Source: Pelagicoccus enzymogenes
Lineage (GTDB): Bacteria; Verrucomicrobiota; Verrucomicrobiia; Opitutales; Opitutaceae
DNA: 64,000 bases
Direction: 5' to 3'
Assembly (NCBI RefSeq): GCF_014803405.1
Contig: NZ_JACYFG010000042.1
Span: 29,014 to 93,013 of the forward strand
Below the pieces are notes generated by a model. It was not told the DNA's origin and made no database searches. It saw only the letters and a list, made by a program, of their open reading frames with translations. Below are positions 33,192 to 42,352 of this stretch, in pieces. The translations under genes were made by a program, and so were the position numbers. Within the stretch, counting starts at the first letter, position 1. Every line of letters begins with the position of its first letter.

Positions 33192-34612
33192 TGCTCGGTT
33201 TCCTTGGAAGGTTTGTGGGCGAACACGAGACGGCTGAAATCGGTTGCGATCTGTTCCATGGAACCGATGCGGCTTCGCATGATCCGAGTGAAAATTCCAT
33301 GGAAAATAAGAGCAGGAATGGCGACGATGAGTCCGAGCTCTGTGGTCACCAGCGCTTCCGAGATTCCTGAGGATAAGGACTTAGCGTCGCCGGTGCCGAA
33401 TACTTCGATGAGGGTGAAGGTCTTGATCATGCCAACGACGGTTCCGAGAAGTCCCATGAGCGGCGCGACCGCCGCTGTTGTGGCCAGAATGGGAAGGAAC
33501 CGTTCGAGTTGCGGGCGGAAGCGAAGGATGGATGATTCCATAGCGTCCAATTGAGTGTCGGTGTCTGTCCTAGAAAATTCGATACCGAGCGTGAGCATCT
33601 TGTGGATGGGACCTTTCAAACTTTCGATCTTTGATTTGGCGTCATCGATGGCGCCGCTTGCGGCGGTTTTGGCGATGCTGGCCAGGTCACCCGGTTCTCG
33701 GACGCTTAGGCTGCGGAGGTCGATCAACTTGAATAGGGAGACGAGGATCGCCACCGCTCCAAGCAGGAGGATGGCGTAGCCGACCCACCCCCCTTTGGAA
33801 ATGTGTTCGGCGACGGTACCTTTAGCCCTCTTGAGCACGAGGGCGTTGCCGAGGGAACTGTCAAGTGGAAGCAAGCCGCTCCCGGTCGCGAGCACGCTTC
33901 GCAGTTTCTCGGCGTCCGCTAGGGCTATGGTCGAGAGTCCAGGTTCGATGGTGCCGGAGTTGAAGCGCAAGGGGCCCGCGTCGGTGCCTTCGGAGTCGCT
34001 GAAGAATGCGACAGGTCCAATGACGGCGATTTGGCCGGTTTTGACACCTCCAAGGGGAGTGATGGCCTTGCCTTCGAATTGGCGTCCTCCAACGAGGGCT
34101 TCCTGGCGGGCGATGCCCAGTTCGAGGGCTTGGAAGAGAATGGGGAGGCGATCTGCGGGGTTGTCGGGGGCGTTGTTTAGGGTCTCGCGAGTTTCTCTCA
34201 GTGGATCGAGGTAGAGCTGGTCCTCCGAGATGTGGATGCGGCTTTCGAAGTTGGTGAGGTACTCGGAAAGGACGCCTTGCGAGTATTGGGATTGGGTATC
34301 CAGCGCTTTGATACGGTTTTGCAACTCGTCCAGTTGGAGCTTGTCCTCGGTTGCATTTCGCCGGGCTATCAGTTCGCTCTGTCGCAGCTTTACGAGACTG
34401 TTCTCGAGCTTGTTAATCTCGCGTACGAATTCTAGCTTCTCCGACTGCGTCTCTTGGAGGAAGGCCTGGTACTCGTCCAAGCTCGCTTCGATCTTCTCTT
34501 GGGTGCGCCCGATAAGTACGGCAAACTCAGCTTCGGCTTGCCCGTAGGAGAGTGAAGCTGAGGCTGTGGTCAGGAGCATAAGAGCGACCTTGATGCTTTG
34601 GGGGAGGATCAC
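33188..34612 (-). CDS. ExbB-family protein with large N-terminal periplasmic coiled coil
   Basis: The 474-residue protein has a signal peptide (about 1-24), a predicted coiled coil (about 30-110), and a periplasmic domain up to about 270. The MotA/TolQ/ExbB channel domain follows, with GYAILLLGAVAILVSLFKLI and the signature TAAVAPLMGLLGTVVGMIKTF. The long N-terminal extension is typical of the ExbB found next to DUF3450 genes. It may contact the DUF3450 protein, which is also coiled coil. It overlaps both neighbours by 4 bases. Confidence 0.92.
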   Translation of the reverse strand: MILPQSIKVALMLLTTASASLSYGQAEAEFAVLIGRTQEKIEASLDEYQAFLQETQSEKLEFVREINKLENSLVKLRQSELIARRNATEDKLQLDELQNRIKALDTQSQYSQGVLSEYLTNFESRIHISEDQLYLDPLRETRETLNNAPDNPADRLPILFQALELGIARQEALVGGRQFEGKAITPLGGVKTGQIAVIGPVAFFSDSEGTDAGPLRFNSGTIEPGLSTIALADAEKLRSVLATGSGLLPLDSSLGNALVLKRAKGTVAEHISKGGWVGYAILLLGAVAILVSLFKLIDLRSLSVREPGDLASIAKTAASGAIDDAKSKIESLKGPIHKMLTLGIEFSRTDTDTQLDAMESSILRFRPQLERFLPILATTAAVAPLMGLLGTVVGMIKTFTLIEVFGTGDAKSLSSGISEALVTTELGLIVAIPALIFHGIFTRIMRSRIGSMEQIATDFSRLVFAHKPSKETEQ

Positions 34613-35394
34613 TTCTCACCTCCTTCGTTTTGGAAGGTGAAAGGCACGCTCACAAGTTTGGGGTCGATGGTTTTGTCGTAGACATCGAAGAGTGATTTGA
34701 TGGCAGTTTGCCGTTCGGGGCTGGTGGCGGGGGTCCATTGCCATTCTCCTTCATGGGGAGTGATGACCCATGCCTTTGAGCCGTCTACGTTTGAGGCGTA
34801 GGCGCCGGCGAGTCCCCAATAGAGGACTCGTACCTCTATGACGCTGCCATCATCGAGTTCCTTGATTGTGTGAGCGAGGGTCAGGTCATTGTTGAATTCG
34901 TCGATCAAGGTAGATATCGCCACGACGTTTTGCAGGCGATTTGGAGTGGGGACCTTGGTGCCGTTGGCCTTGGGAATCTTTCTGAGGAGGGGCGCAATCT
35001 TGTCTATCAGCGGTGAGGGAAGTCGTTTGGCGAGTTTCTGTATCCGTTCTTCGTATACGGAGACTTGAGTCTCGATGATGCCGTTGGTTTCCTCGAATTG
35101 AGCGACTTTAAATTCTGCTTCCTTTATCGCTGTTGCGATTTCTTGGCTCTGCATTTCGAGGATTGCAACGTTCTCCTCGAGTATCTCTTGAGTTGAGCGA
35201 AGCGTGTCGACCGAACCCTCGAGCAATTGCTTTTCGGTAATCCACTGGCTTTTCTCCTTCGATATCCGGTTGCGGGTTTGTATCCAGCGGTCGGTTGCGT
35301 CTTTCAGGGAGTCCAAGGCTTGCGCGGACGTCGTTTGACTTGCGAGGCAGCAGATGGGGATAGCGATGAGGAGGAGCGCGGAGCGAGGGATCAT
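34609..35394 (-). CDS. DUF3450 secreted coiled-coil protein
   Basis: The 261-residue protein has a signal peptide (MIPRSALLLIAIPICCLASQ), a long coiled coil (about residues 30-120) and a globular C-terminal half with FNNDLTLAHTIKEL, VRVLYWGLAGAYASN and the closing VSVPFTF. This is the DUF3450 pattern. The family has no firmly known biochemical role but nearly always neighbours ExbB/ExbD/TonB genes. It overlaps the long ExbB by 4 bases. The coiled coil may pair with that of the long ExbB, which is inference. Confidence 0.88.
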   Translation of the reverse strand: MIPRSALLLIAIPICCLASQTTSAQALDSLKDATDRWIQTRNRISKEKSQWITEKQLLEGSVDTLRSTQEILEENVAILEMQSQEIATAIKEAEFKVAQFEETNGIIETQVSVYEERIQKLAKRLPSPLIDKIAPLLRKIPKANGTKVPTPNRLQNVVAISTLIDEFNNDLTLAHTIKELDDGSVIEVRVLYWGLAGAYASNVDGSKAWVITPHEGEWQWTPATSPERQTAIKSLFDVYDKTIDPKLVSVPFTFQNEGGEK

Positions 35395-35490
35395 GTGTGG
35401 ATGCGAAGGTGCTATGTCGTGACCGGGCCTGACGATGCTGTTTCGGCAGGTCGCGGTAAGATTGGGAGAAGTCTGGTGTGAGCCGAGGGT

Positions 35491-37350
35491 CTACAGGAAT
35501 TGGGCAATCTTGCTTTCGTCTGCGAGGTGGGCGAATTCGGTTTTCGAGAGCAGCTTGGCCAGGCAACGGGCTCGGAATTGGGCTGGGGTCGTTTGTCGGT
35601 CCGTCGCGAGTTCCGCGAGGGAGCTGAGTTCCTGCTCGTCGAGCTCCGGCGCCTTGCCGGAGGAGGTGACGTGTTCAAGGGCGAGCAACATCAGGACCTG
35701 CTTAAGCTCTAGGCTTTGTTGTGTTGCGGAAAGCGTTTTCTTCGCGCTGTCGAGGAGCTTGGCGAGTTCCTCGTTGCAGTAGGTAGCGAATTCCAGTCCG
35801 AATATGTCGAGAGCGGATGCGTATTCGCTTTCGGAATACGATCCTTCGTCGACGGCAGGGTCTCGAGGGTCGACTCCCAGGTTTTGGGTCCACTTTCTAT
35901 TCTGGTTCAGCGTAACGACTGATTGGAGCTGGATTTGCTCGAGCACGGGCGATTGCAAGCTGATGGGGGCTTCTGTCTCGAATTTGTAGACGAGCTCCTG
36001 GCTCGTGTACTCGTAGGGGGTCTTCTCCTCGCTGATCACAAGCGTGCTGGGAACGAGGTAAAGGTCTTCCAGGATCTTCAAGTGATGCGGGTAGGGCTTC
36101 TGCGGTTCGATGGCCATCGGCATCGAGACCGAATTTGCGGTTGCTTCGGCAATTTGCAGATGGGCTTGGGCTTGCTCGTAGGCCGGACTCGGTTCCGGAC
36201 CGGCGGGAGGGGGCGTCGCGTCCAAGATTTCCTGTGCCCGTTTCAGGTCGTCTTGGGCCTGACGGTAGTCGCTATCGTCAAGCGATTCGATGTAGTACTG
36301 GTAGCGGGCATCGTATGTATCGAGCTCGGCTTCGTAGATTTTGGCGGCCTTTTCGTATTTCTCCACCAACTTGAGGAAGTCTGGATTTGGCTCCTCGATG
36401 ATGGCTCCGGGGATTATGGATTCGTTGGTCTTCTCTTTTGTCGTATGCGAAGAACGGATACTACCGACATCGATTTTAAGCAGGAATTCGGGGCTTGCTC
36501 CGCGGGCGTCCACGGAAGTGAGCCGGAAGTCCTCGCCCCAGCGCCGCTCCAGGCTGCGCGATATGTTTTGGGTCAACTGGGGATCCGCGTTCGCTGGGAT
36601 GTCGATAGCGAGTCCAAGCTTCTGGTCGCTCTGCTTGAGGAGTTGGCCGATGAGGTAGGATTCGGCGGGGAGAATTTTCTGTCCTCGGGTGGCCTCCTCC
36701 CACTTGCGAGCGATCATGGTCGCGGTGGCCCCGGATACGGATTGTTGGACTTGGGTTCCGAAGATGGAGGCAAGTCCCGCTTCGTTTATCTTGGATTCGA
36801 TGTGGCTCAACTCCGAAACCATATTGAGCCGGCCGAGACTGGAAACTCGGTCTTTGAGGCGTGTGGTGAAATCGGAGTTTAGAAGTCTGACGACGAGCGT
36901 TGGGTCCCCGCGATAGTATTGGGAGTAGGGGGCTAGCCGCCCGATGCCGGCTTCCAGCGGCATGCTGTCTTCGCTGGCTGCGATGACGGCTTGAATGGCT
37001 TGGCTCTTCAGGTTTCGCAGTTCAGCGAGCAGCTCTTGGTCTTCCGGTTCGGGTTGGGCGGTCGCCACGATTTCTTCGAGGAGGCTGATGCGGCGGTTGA
37101 GATTGCTCTCGGGGACTGCGAGCAGATCCTTCTTCAGTTTCTTTACGAGGGCGCTGGGACGGGTTTTCCGAAGGATGACGGTTTCCTCATCGTCATCGTT
37201 TGTTTCCTCTTCGACTTCGGGGCGTTCTCGTTCCTCCGTGAACCATGGGTCGGGTTCCGGCTTGTCCTGAGCGGAGGTGAAGGTGGAGAAGGGGCACAGC
37301 AATGCGATCGCGAGCACTGCGGAGTAGCGGTAGTTCGATTTCGGAGACAT
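35491..37350 (-). CDS. Unknown secreted protein leading the ExbB/ExbD/TonB operon
   Basis: I do not recognise a family. From the ATG at 37350 (MSPKSNYRYSAVLAIALLCP) the product is 619 residues with a signal peptide ending near TSAQD. An acidic stretch (about 30-60, EEETNDDDEE) follows, then helical regions, a central segment with conserved-looking LGLAIDIPANADPQL, a charged coiled coil around KYEKAAKIYEAELDTYDARY, and a C-terminal helical domain. There are no internal membrane segments. It is 96 bases upstream of the DUF3450 gene on the same strand and is probably the first gene of the operon, so it may be a periplasmic or outer-membrane-associated part of this transport system. Confidence 0.7.
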   Translation of the reverse strand: MSPKSNYRYSAVLAIALLCPFSTFTSAQDKPEPDPWFTEERERPEVEEETNDDDEETVILRKTRPSALVKKLKKDLLAVPESNLNRRISLLEEIVATAQPEPEDQELLAELRNLKSQAIQAVIAASEDSMPLEAGIGRLAPYSQYYRGDPTLVVRLLNSDFTTRLKDRVSSLGRLNMVSELSHIESKINEAGLASIFGTQVQQSVSGATATMIARKWEEATRGQKILPAESYLIGQLLKQSDQKLGLAIDIPANADPQLTQNISRSLERRWGEDFRLTSVDARGASPEFLLKIDVGSIRSSHTTKEKTNESIIPGAIIEEPNPDFLKLVEKYEKAAKIYEAELDTYDARYQYYIESLDDSDYRQAQDDLKRAQEILDATPPPAGPEPSPAYEQAQAHLQIAEATANSVSMPMAIEPQKPYPHHLKILEDLYLVPSTLVISEEKTPYEYTSQELVYKFETEAPISLQSPVLEQIQLQSVVTLNQNRKWTQNLGVDPRDPAVDEGSYSESEYASALDIFGLEFATYCNEELAKLLDSAKKTLSATQQSLELKQVLMLLALEHVTSSGKAPELDEQELSSLAELATDRQTTPAQFRARCLAKLLSKTEFAHLADESKIAQFL

Positions 37351-37556
37351 GGGGCAAGCTCTCGTTTTTATGTTTGCTCGAGTGGGTCCGCTCGGTGCCA
37401 AGGGGGTTGCACGGCGGGTTTCTCGATTTTCGTTTATGTGGCCGACTTATGGAAAAGATAAGTTATTTTTCACGGGAGTCGACTCTTACTATACGATGAA
37501 ACCGCGGGGATGCCTTCGAATTTTTCTCAGGCTGTGACGTTGCAAAGCTGCCTCCG

Positions 37557-37593
37557 CGAAAAAGCCCGCTCAGCGTTGGCTGAGCGGGCTTTG
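37557..37593 (-). terminator. Rho-independent terminator of gnd
   Basis: On the minus strand AAAGCCCGCTCA/TGAGCGGGCTTT is a perfect 12-bp stem with an 8-base loop and a short T run, about 34 bases past the gnd stop. Confidence 0.92.
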
Positions 37594-37626
37594 AAAGGTG
37601 CTTTGGACTAGTCCAGCCGGGGCGAT

Positions 37627-39129
37627 TTAGGCCTCGATTTGCGGACGAGTGCTGTCGGGCCAGTCGATGTGGAAGAACTTGCCGCGGGGTTGGTCGACGC
37701 GCTCGTAGGTGTGGGCGCCGAAGTAGTCGCGCTGGGCTTGCAGGAGGTTCGCTGGGAGGCGCTCGCTGCGGTAGCTGTCGTAGTAGGACAGAGCGGACAT
37801 GAAGGTCGGGATCGCTACGCCGCAAGAAGCTGCAGCTGCGATGACCTTGCGCCAGTTCTTTTCGCAACGCTCGATCTCGCCCTTGAAGTAGGGGTCGAGG
37901 AGGAGGTTGGCGAGGTTTTCGTCGCGCTGGTAGGCTTCGTAGATCTTTTGGAGGAAGGCAGCGCGGATGATGCAGCCGCCGCGGAAGATCATGGAGATTT
38001 CGCCGAAGTTGAGCTTCCAATCGTACTCTTCCTGGGCGGCCCGCATGAGCTGGAAGCCTTGGGCGTAGGAACAGATCTTGGAGCAGTAGAGGGCGTCGTG
38101 GATGGCTTGTACGAACTCTTCCTTGTCGCCTTCGAAGGCGTCGAAGATCGGGTTGATGATCTTGGAGGCGGCGACGCGCTCTTCCTTGACTGCGGAGATG
38201 CAGCGGGCGAATACGGCTTCGGCGATGGAAGGGGCGGCTACGCCCATGTCGAGAGCGTTGACGGAAGTCCACTTGCCGGTGCCTTTTTGGCCGGCGGTGT
38301 CGAGTACGATGTCGACGAAAGGCTTGCCGGTGACGGGGTCGTCTTGCTGGAGGATGTCGGTGGTGATTTCGATGAGGAAGGAGTCGAGCACGCCCTTGTT
38401 CCACTCGCCGAAGACCTTGGACATTTCCTTTGGCTCCATGCCGAGGAGCTTGGACATGATGGCGTAGGCTTCGCAGATCATCTGCATGTCGCCGTACTCG
38501 ATGCCGTTGTGGACCATCTTGACGTAGTGGCCGGCGCCGTTTTCGCCGATGTAGGTGGTGCATGTTACGCCCCCTTCGACAGGCTTGCCGGGAGCGGCGC
38601 CTTCGATGGGCTTGCCGGTTTCGGCGTCGACCTTAGCGGCGATGGCTTCCCAGATGGGCTTGAGTTCGTTCCATGCGGACTCCTTGCCGCCGGGCATGAG
38701 GGAGGGGCCGAAGCGGGCGCCTTCTTCGCCGCCGGAAACGCCGGAGCCGATAAAGCGGAAGCCTGCTTCGTTGAGTTCCTTCTCGCGACGGATGGTGTCG
38801 GTCCAGAGGGCGTTGCCGCCGTCGATGATGATGTCGTCCTTCTCGAGGAGAGGGGTGAGGCCTGCGATCACGGCATCGGTCGCCTTGCCTGCTTGTACGA
38901 GGATGATGATCTTGCGGGGACGCTTGAGGGACTGGACGAACTCCTCGAGGGTCTGGGCTCCGAAGAGGCCGCCGGGAGTGTCTGGGTTTTTCGCGACGAA
39001 CTCGTCCGTCTTAGAGGTCGTGCGGTTGTAGACCGAGATCTTGAAGCCGTGGTCGGCGATGTTCAGGGCCAGGTTTTGACCCATGACGGCGAGGCCGATG
39101 AGTCCGATGTCTGAAGTTGCTGTCGACAT
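37627..39129 (-). CDS. gnd: 6-phosphogluconate dehydrogenase, decarboxylating
   Basis: The 500-residue enzyme oxidises and decarboxylates 6-phosphogluconate to ribulose 5-phosphate in the pentose phosphate pathway. It shows the NADP-binding [21 protein letters not shown], the signature [21 protein letters not shown] near residues 126-146, and [18 protein letters not shown] (catalytic Lys region). [15 protein letters not shown] is also conserved. It is the long dimeric form, slightly longer than the E. coli enzyme (468 residues). It has its own terminator and no cotranscribed partner. Confidence 0.98.
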   Translation of the reverse strand: MSTATSDIGLIGLAVMGQNLALNIADHGFKISVYNRTTSKTDEFVAKNPDTPGGLFGAQTLEEFVQSLKRPRKIIILVQAGKATDAVIAGLTPLLEKDDIIIDGGNALWTDTIRREKELNEAGFRFIGSGVSGGEEGARFGPSLMPGGKESAWNELKPIWEAIAAKVDAETGKPIEGAAPGKPVEGGVTCTTYIGENGAGHYVKMVHNGIEYGDMQMICEAYAIMSKLLGMEPKEMSKVFGEWNKGVLDSFLIEITTDILQQDDPVTGKPFVDIVLDTAGQKGTGKWTSVNALDMGVAAPSIAEAVFARCISAVKEERVAASKIINPIFDAFEGDKEEFVQAIHDALYCSKICSYAQGFQLMRAAQEEYDWKLNFGEISMIFRGGCIIRAAFLQKIYEAYQRDENLANLLLDPYFKGEIERCEKNWRKVIAAAASCGVAIPTFMSALSYYDSYRSERLPANLLQAQRDYFGAHTYERVDQPRGKFFHIDWPDSTRPQIEA

Positions 39130-39320
39130 AGTGATACTTATTAGAAAGGGCGGAGAGTAAAGCCCCGCTAAAAGTCTCCAGCAAGCGCTAAAAAGCGATT
39201 CGTGTTGGGTATCGCAACAAATCCCTGCTCTTATGAGCGGGATTGCCAGTATTCATGAAGTCGATTTCGGATCCGGAGGTGCCCTGTCCGCAATGCGGTC
39301 GGCGGGGGCGGATCTTGCGC

Positions 39321-39587
39321 CTAGGCTCCGGAATTCGGCAGGAACTGGGCGATCATGTTGACCATGGGGGTCAAGATCTCGGGCTCGTTGCGATAGTAGA
39401 CCCAATTCATGAAGATGATCATAGCGGTTGCGGCGATGATCGGGTACATGACGAGCTTGGGCAGCGACTTCAGGGTCTGCCAAACCGAGAACGCGAAAAT
39501 CAGGCCCAGTACACCGACGGCGTAGGGAAACCACGCTTGGTTGTAGAGAGGTTGAAGGGACTGAAAGAGTTTTTCCACGTAGTGCAT
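39321..39587 (-). CDS. Small membrane protein downstream of moaE
   Basis: The 88-residue protein has two likely membrane helices (PYAVGVLGLIFAFSVWQTL and LVMYPIIAATAMIIFMNWVY) joined by a short basic loop. I do not recognise a family. It starts 52 bases downstream of moaE on the same strand, so it could be cotranscribed with the molybdenum cofactor genes, but nothing in it points to that pathway. Confidence 0.65.
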   Translation of the reverse strand: MHYVEKLFQSLQPLYNQAWFPYAVGVLGLIFAFSVWQTLKSLPKLVMYPIIAATAMIIFMNWVYYRNEPEILTPMVNMIAQFLPNSGA

Positions 39588-39639
39588 GAGTTAGGGACGC
39601 ATCTGACTGTTTCTGTCTATCGGCCCTTGGGAAGCTCGA

Positions 39640-40074
39640 TTAAGTCGCTTGGTGGCAATTCACCCAATCTGTGGCTCCTCTTGAGTAGTATTCTTTCTTC
39701 CAGATAGGGACTCGTGCTTTGATTTCCTCGATAATGTACCGGCAGGCGTCGAAGGCGGCACCACGATGGGCGGCGGAAACGCCTACCCAAACGGCGATCT
39801 CTCCGATTTCCAGCAAGCCGACTCGGTGCTGGGCGATGGCCGCGTCGATCTCGAATTTCTCGAAAGCTTCGGCGACGATGCGTTGTCCCTCCTTGTTGGC
39901 GAGGGCTGGGTAGGAGGAATATTCGAGTCGATCGACGGCTTCGCCTTCGTTGTGGTTTCGCACCCAGCCTTCGAAGGTGGCGAGGGCGCCGGCGTGGGAG
40001 TCGAGCAGGTGGCGTTTCAGCTTGTCGGGCTCGAGCGGGTCGCCGGAAATGGAGAATGCGGGTGAGGTGGACAC
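39640..40074 (-). CDS. moaE: Molybdopterin synthase catalytic subunit
   Basis: The 144-residue MoaE forms molybdopterin synthase with MoaD, inserting two sulfurs into cyclic pyranopterin monophosphate. AGALATFEGWVRNHNEG and AVWVGVSAAHRGAAFDACRYIIEEIKARVPIWKKEYY are family hallmarks; the WKKEYY lysines correspond to the catalytic region. It lies 33 bases downstream of moaD. The last gene clearly belonging to this pathway on the strand, it is followed by a small membrane protein gene. Confidence 0.95.
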   Translation of the reverse strand: MSTSPAFSISGDPLEPDKLKRHLLDSHAGALATFEGWVRNHNEGEAVDRLEYSSYPALANKEGQRIVAEAFEKFEIDAAIAQHRVGLLEIGEIAVWVGVSAAHRGAAFDACRYIIEEIKARVPIWKKEYYSRGATDWVNCHQAT

Positions 40075-40107
40075 GGGTGAGGCGGAAGAATAGGGTGAGA
40101 GGAGGTT

Positions 40108-40353
40108 TCAGCCGCCGGCGACGGGCGGGATGAAGACGACGTTGTCGCCGTCGTTGAGCGGGGCGTTCCAGTCGGCGAAATCGTCGTTTACGGCCACTTT
40201 GAGGGAGGACGTCGGCAGGCCGAATCCGTGTTTCTGGACGAGTTCCTCGTAGAGTTGCTCCGCGGTTGCGGCCTTGGTTTCTACGGTCTCCTCGTCGAGG
40301 CCGCGTTGTTCGCGCAGGAGGGCGAAGTATTGGATCTTAAGCTTGTTGGGCAC
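40108..40353 (-). CDS. moaD: Molybdopterin synthase sulfur carrier subunit
   Basis: The 81-residue ubiquitin-fold sulfur carrier ends in the essential Gly-Gly (FIPPVAGG), whose thiocarboxylate delivers sulfur to MoaE. I chose the GTG at 40353 (reads VPNKLKIQYFALLREQRG): it lies 19 bases after the moaC stop and gives the normal family length. A longer frame to 40443 would overlap moaC and add an unconserved tail. The usual acidic NDGDNVVF segment is present. Confidence 0.92.
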   Translation of the reverse strand: MPNKLKIQYFALLREQRGLDEETVETKAATAEQLYEELVQKHGFGLPTSSLKVAVNDDFADWNAPLNDGDNVVFIPPVAGG

Positions 40354-40372
40354 GGGAGCTCGGTTCGAGACG

Positions 40373-40852
40373 TTAGGTTGCGGATTGGTAGTCGCCTGAC
40401 TTGCCGCCGGTCTTTTCGAGGAGTCGGATATCCTCGATGACAATGGCTTTGGACAGGGCCTTGCACATGTCGTACAACGTGAGGGCGGCTCCGCTGGCTG
40501 CGGTGAGGGCTTCCATTTCCACGCCGGTCTTCGCGTCCGTCACAGCGGTGGCTCGGATTTCGACTCGGACGTCGTCGACCGCTTGGATGGTGACGGAGCA
40601 CTTGGTGAGGGGAAGCGGATGGCAAAGCGGGATGAGCTCGCTGGTCTTCTTGGCGGCCTGGATGCCGGCGAGGATGGCGGTGTGGAAGACGGGGCCTTTC
40701 TTGCTCTGCAGCTCTTGGCCGTCGAATTGCCGCATGATCTCGGGAGTGAGTTGGACGAGAGCTCGGGCTGTTGCGGAGCGTCGGGTGACGGCTTTGTCGG
40801 TGACGTCGACCATTTGCGGCTGCTGGTTTTCGTCGAGATGAGTGAAAGGCAT
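40373..40852 (-). CDS. moaC: Cyclic pyranopterin monophosphate synthase accessory protein
   Basis: From the ATG at 40852 (MPFTHLDENQQPQMVDVTDK) the product has 159 residues, matching MoaC. Motifs include VDVTDKAVTRRSATA, KGPVFHTAILAGIQAAKKT, PLCHPLPL and the catalytic-lysine region TGVEMEALTAASGAALTLYDMCKA. MoaC rearranges the MoaA product (3',8-cyclo-GTP) into cPMP. The gene sits between moeA and moaD. moaA, its usual upstream partner, is not in this window. Confidence 0.96.
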   Translation of the reverse strand: MPFTHLDENQQPQMVDVTDKAVTRRSATARALVQLTPEIMRQFDGQELQSKKGPVFHTAILAGIQAAKKTSELIPLCHPLPLTKCSVTIQAVDDVRVEIRATAVTDAKTGVEMEALTAASGAALTLYDMCKALSKAIVIEDIRLLEKTGGKSGDYQSAT

Positions 40853-40893
40853 TTTAAGGGTGGTTGGGAGAATGGTGAATGGGTGAATGCTGG

Positions 40894-42108
40894 CTAGCGA
40901 GGCCAAGGATAGAATTGGAAGGCTTCGCCTTCGGGGAAGACTTTGCGGGCTTTGGGCAGCTCGATGAAGCCGTCCGTTTGGGCAACGGAGACGAAATCGC
41001 CGGAGGTATTGAAAAGGGCGGGTTTGACCCAGAGCTCGCCGCTGGGCCGCGGGTCGGCGACGGCGGGAAGGAAAAGGGTGAGCTCCGGCTTGAAGGTGAG
41101 GTCGTGCTCGAGCTTGGCGTAGACGGGCTGGCTTTTGGGCAAGCCGACCCATTTCTCGAGGGCGGGGATGGCGTAGCGTCGCAAGCAGGTGAAGCAGGAG
41201 ACGGGGTTTCCAGGGAGGGCGAACACTGGCAGGCGGTTGCCGTCGCGCGAGAATTGTCCGTACCACATGGGCTTGCCGGGGCGTTGGCTTACCCATTGGA
41301 AGCGGATGGATACTCCGAGTTTTGCGAGCGTTTCGGGAATGTAGTCGTACTTTCCTTTGGAAATGCCTCCGGTGAGAATGAGGGAATCGCAGCGCGTCAT
41401 GAGCTCGCGGAGCTTTGTTTCGATTTGCTCTTGGTCGTCTGCAATATGAACCAGCTCCACGCTGGCGAAGCCGGAGCTCTTCAAGGCCGCGGCGAGCGTG
41501 ATGTCGTTGGAACGGCGAATTTGGTGGGGTTCAGGTGCTTGGTCGATGGATACAAGCTCGTCGCCAGTGGAAACGATGGCGATGTGGGGAGACTTCGAAA
41601 CCACGAGTTCGGACTTGCCGACGGAAGCGGCGATAGCGATTTCCTTTGCGGTCACGAGACGTTGAGGGGCGAGGAGCTCCTTGCCGGCTTTGGCGTCGCT
41701 GCCTTGCGAGTGAACGGCCGTATGGAAGTCCAGCTGCAGGCCGTCGGGAAGGTGCGCGATGTCGTTTTTGATTTCGATGTCTTCGATCTTGACCACGCAA
41801 TCCGCTAGTCTCGGCAGCGGGGCGCCGGTCATGATCTCGAGGCAGCTTTTGACGTCTGGCAATTCTTGCTGGACGGCTCCGGCGGGAGCGGTGCCGGCGA
41901 CCTTGAATTTGCGTTGCCCGGTGTTGTAGGAGGAGCTGTTGATGGCGATCCCGTCCAGAGTGGCCCGGTCGAAGGGGGGCAGGGCCCGATCGGCAAGGAT
42001 TGGCTCGCGCAGGCAGCGTCCGAGAGCGGCGTCGATGGAGACGGTCTCTGTTTCAATTTCCCCGATGCTATCGAGTATGAGTTTCTCGGCTTCCTGAACT
42101 GTAATCAC
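40894..42108 (-). CDS. moeA: Molybdopterin molybdenumtransferase
   Basis: The 404-residue MoeA inserts molybdenum into molybdopterin. It shows LPPFDRATLDGIAINSSSY (N-terminal domain), the AIVSTGDELVSI and ILTGGISKGKYDYIPETLAKLG motifs of the catalytic domain, and VFALPGNPVSCFTCLRRYAIPAL. Length and order are normal. The first codon appears to be GTG at 42108. It is the first gene of a moeA-moaC-moaD-moaE run, with 41 bases to moaC. The 244-base region upstream shows no recognisable Moco riboswitch fold by eye. Confidence 0.95.
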   Translation of the reverse strand: MITVQEAEKLILDSIGEIETETVSIDAALGRCLREPILADRALPPFDRATLDGIAINSSSYNTGQRKFKVAGTAPAGAVQQELPDVKSCLEIMTGAPLPRLADCVVKIEDIEIKNDIAHLPDGLQLDFHTAVHSQGSDAKAGKELLAPQRLVTAKEIAIAASVGKSELVVSKSPHIAIVSTGDELVSIDQAPEPHQIRRSNDITLAAALKSSGFASVELVHIADDQEQIETKLRELMTRCDSLILTGGISKGKYDYIPETLAKLGVSIRFQWVSQRPGKPMWYGQFSRDGNRLPVFALPGNPVSCFTCLRRYAIPALEKWVGLPKSQPVYAKLEHDLTFKPELTLFLPAVADPRPSGELWVKPALFNTSGDFVSVAQTDGFIELPKARKVFPEGEAFQFYPWPR

Positions 42109-42352
42109 TAGGGCAGCACCATTTCCATTTTTTCGTCTTGGGCAAATAAATCTGCGCCTTTGCAGTTCTAGGCTACGGGTTTTGAATGAGGGAGCTCGCG
42201 TAGGTAGGGGATAGAACGGGTTCCCCTTGAGTTCATTTTCGGGGGCGTGAACGCGCGGAGATCCGATCTGGAATGTCGACTCGAGCGTAACCGTGGCGCG
42301 CTTGAGAGAAGGGCTACGTTTAAGTCCGTTCTCTCGCGTATCCTTGGAGCAA

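Noticed and set aside
37639..39114. 491-codon open frame on the plus strand
   Set aside because: It is exactly antisense to gnd, which has all family motifs; the product is low-complexity Gly/Val/Asp/Glu-rich as expected from the reverse of GC-rich codons.
40853..41296. N-terminal extension of the moaC frame
   Set aside because: It is out-of-frame translation of moeA, rich in Arg/Pro; MoaC starts at 40852.
42109..42352. Possible molybdenum cofactor riboswitch upstream of moeA
   Set aside because: I looked for conserved Moco riboswitch elements and could not find them by eye; a covariance-model search would be decisive.
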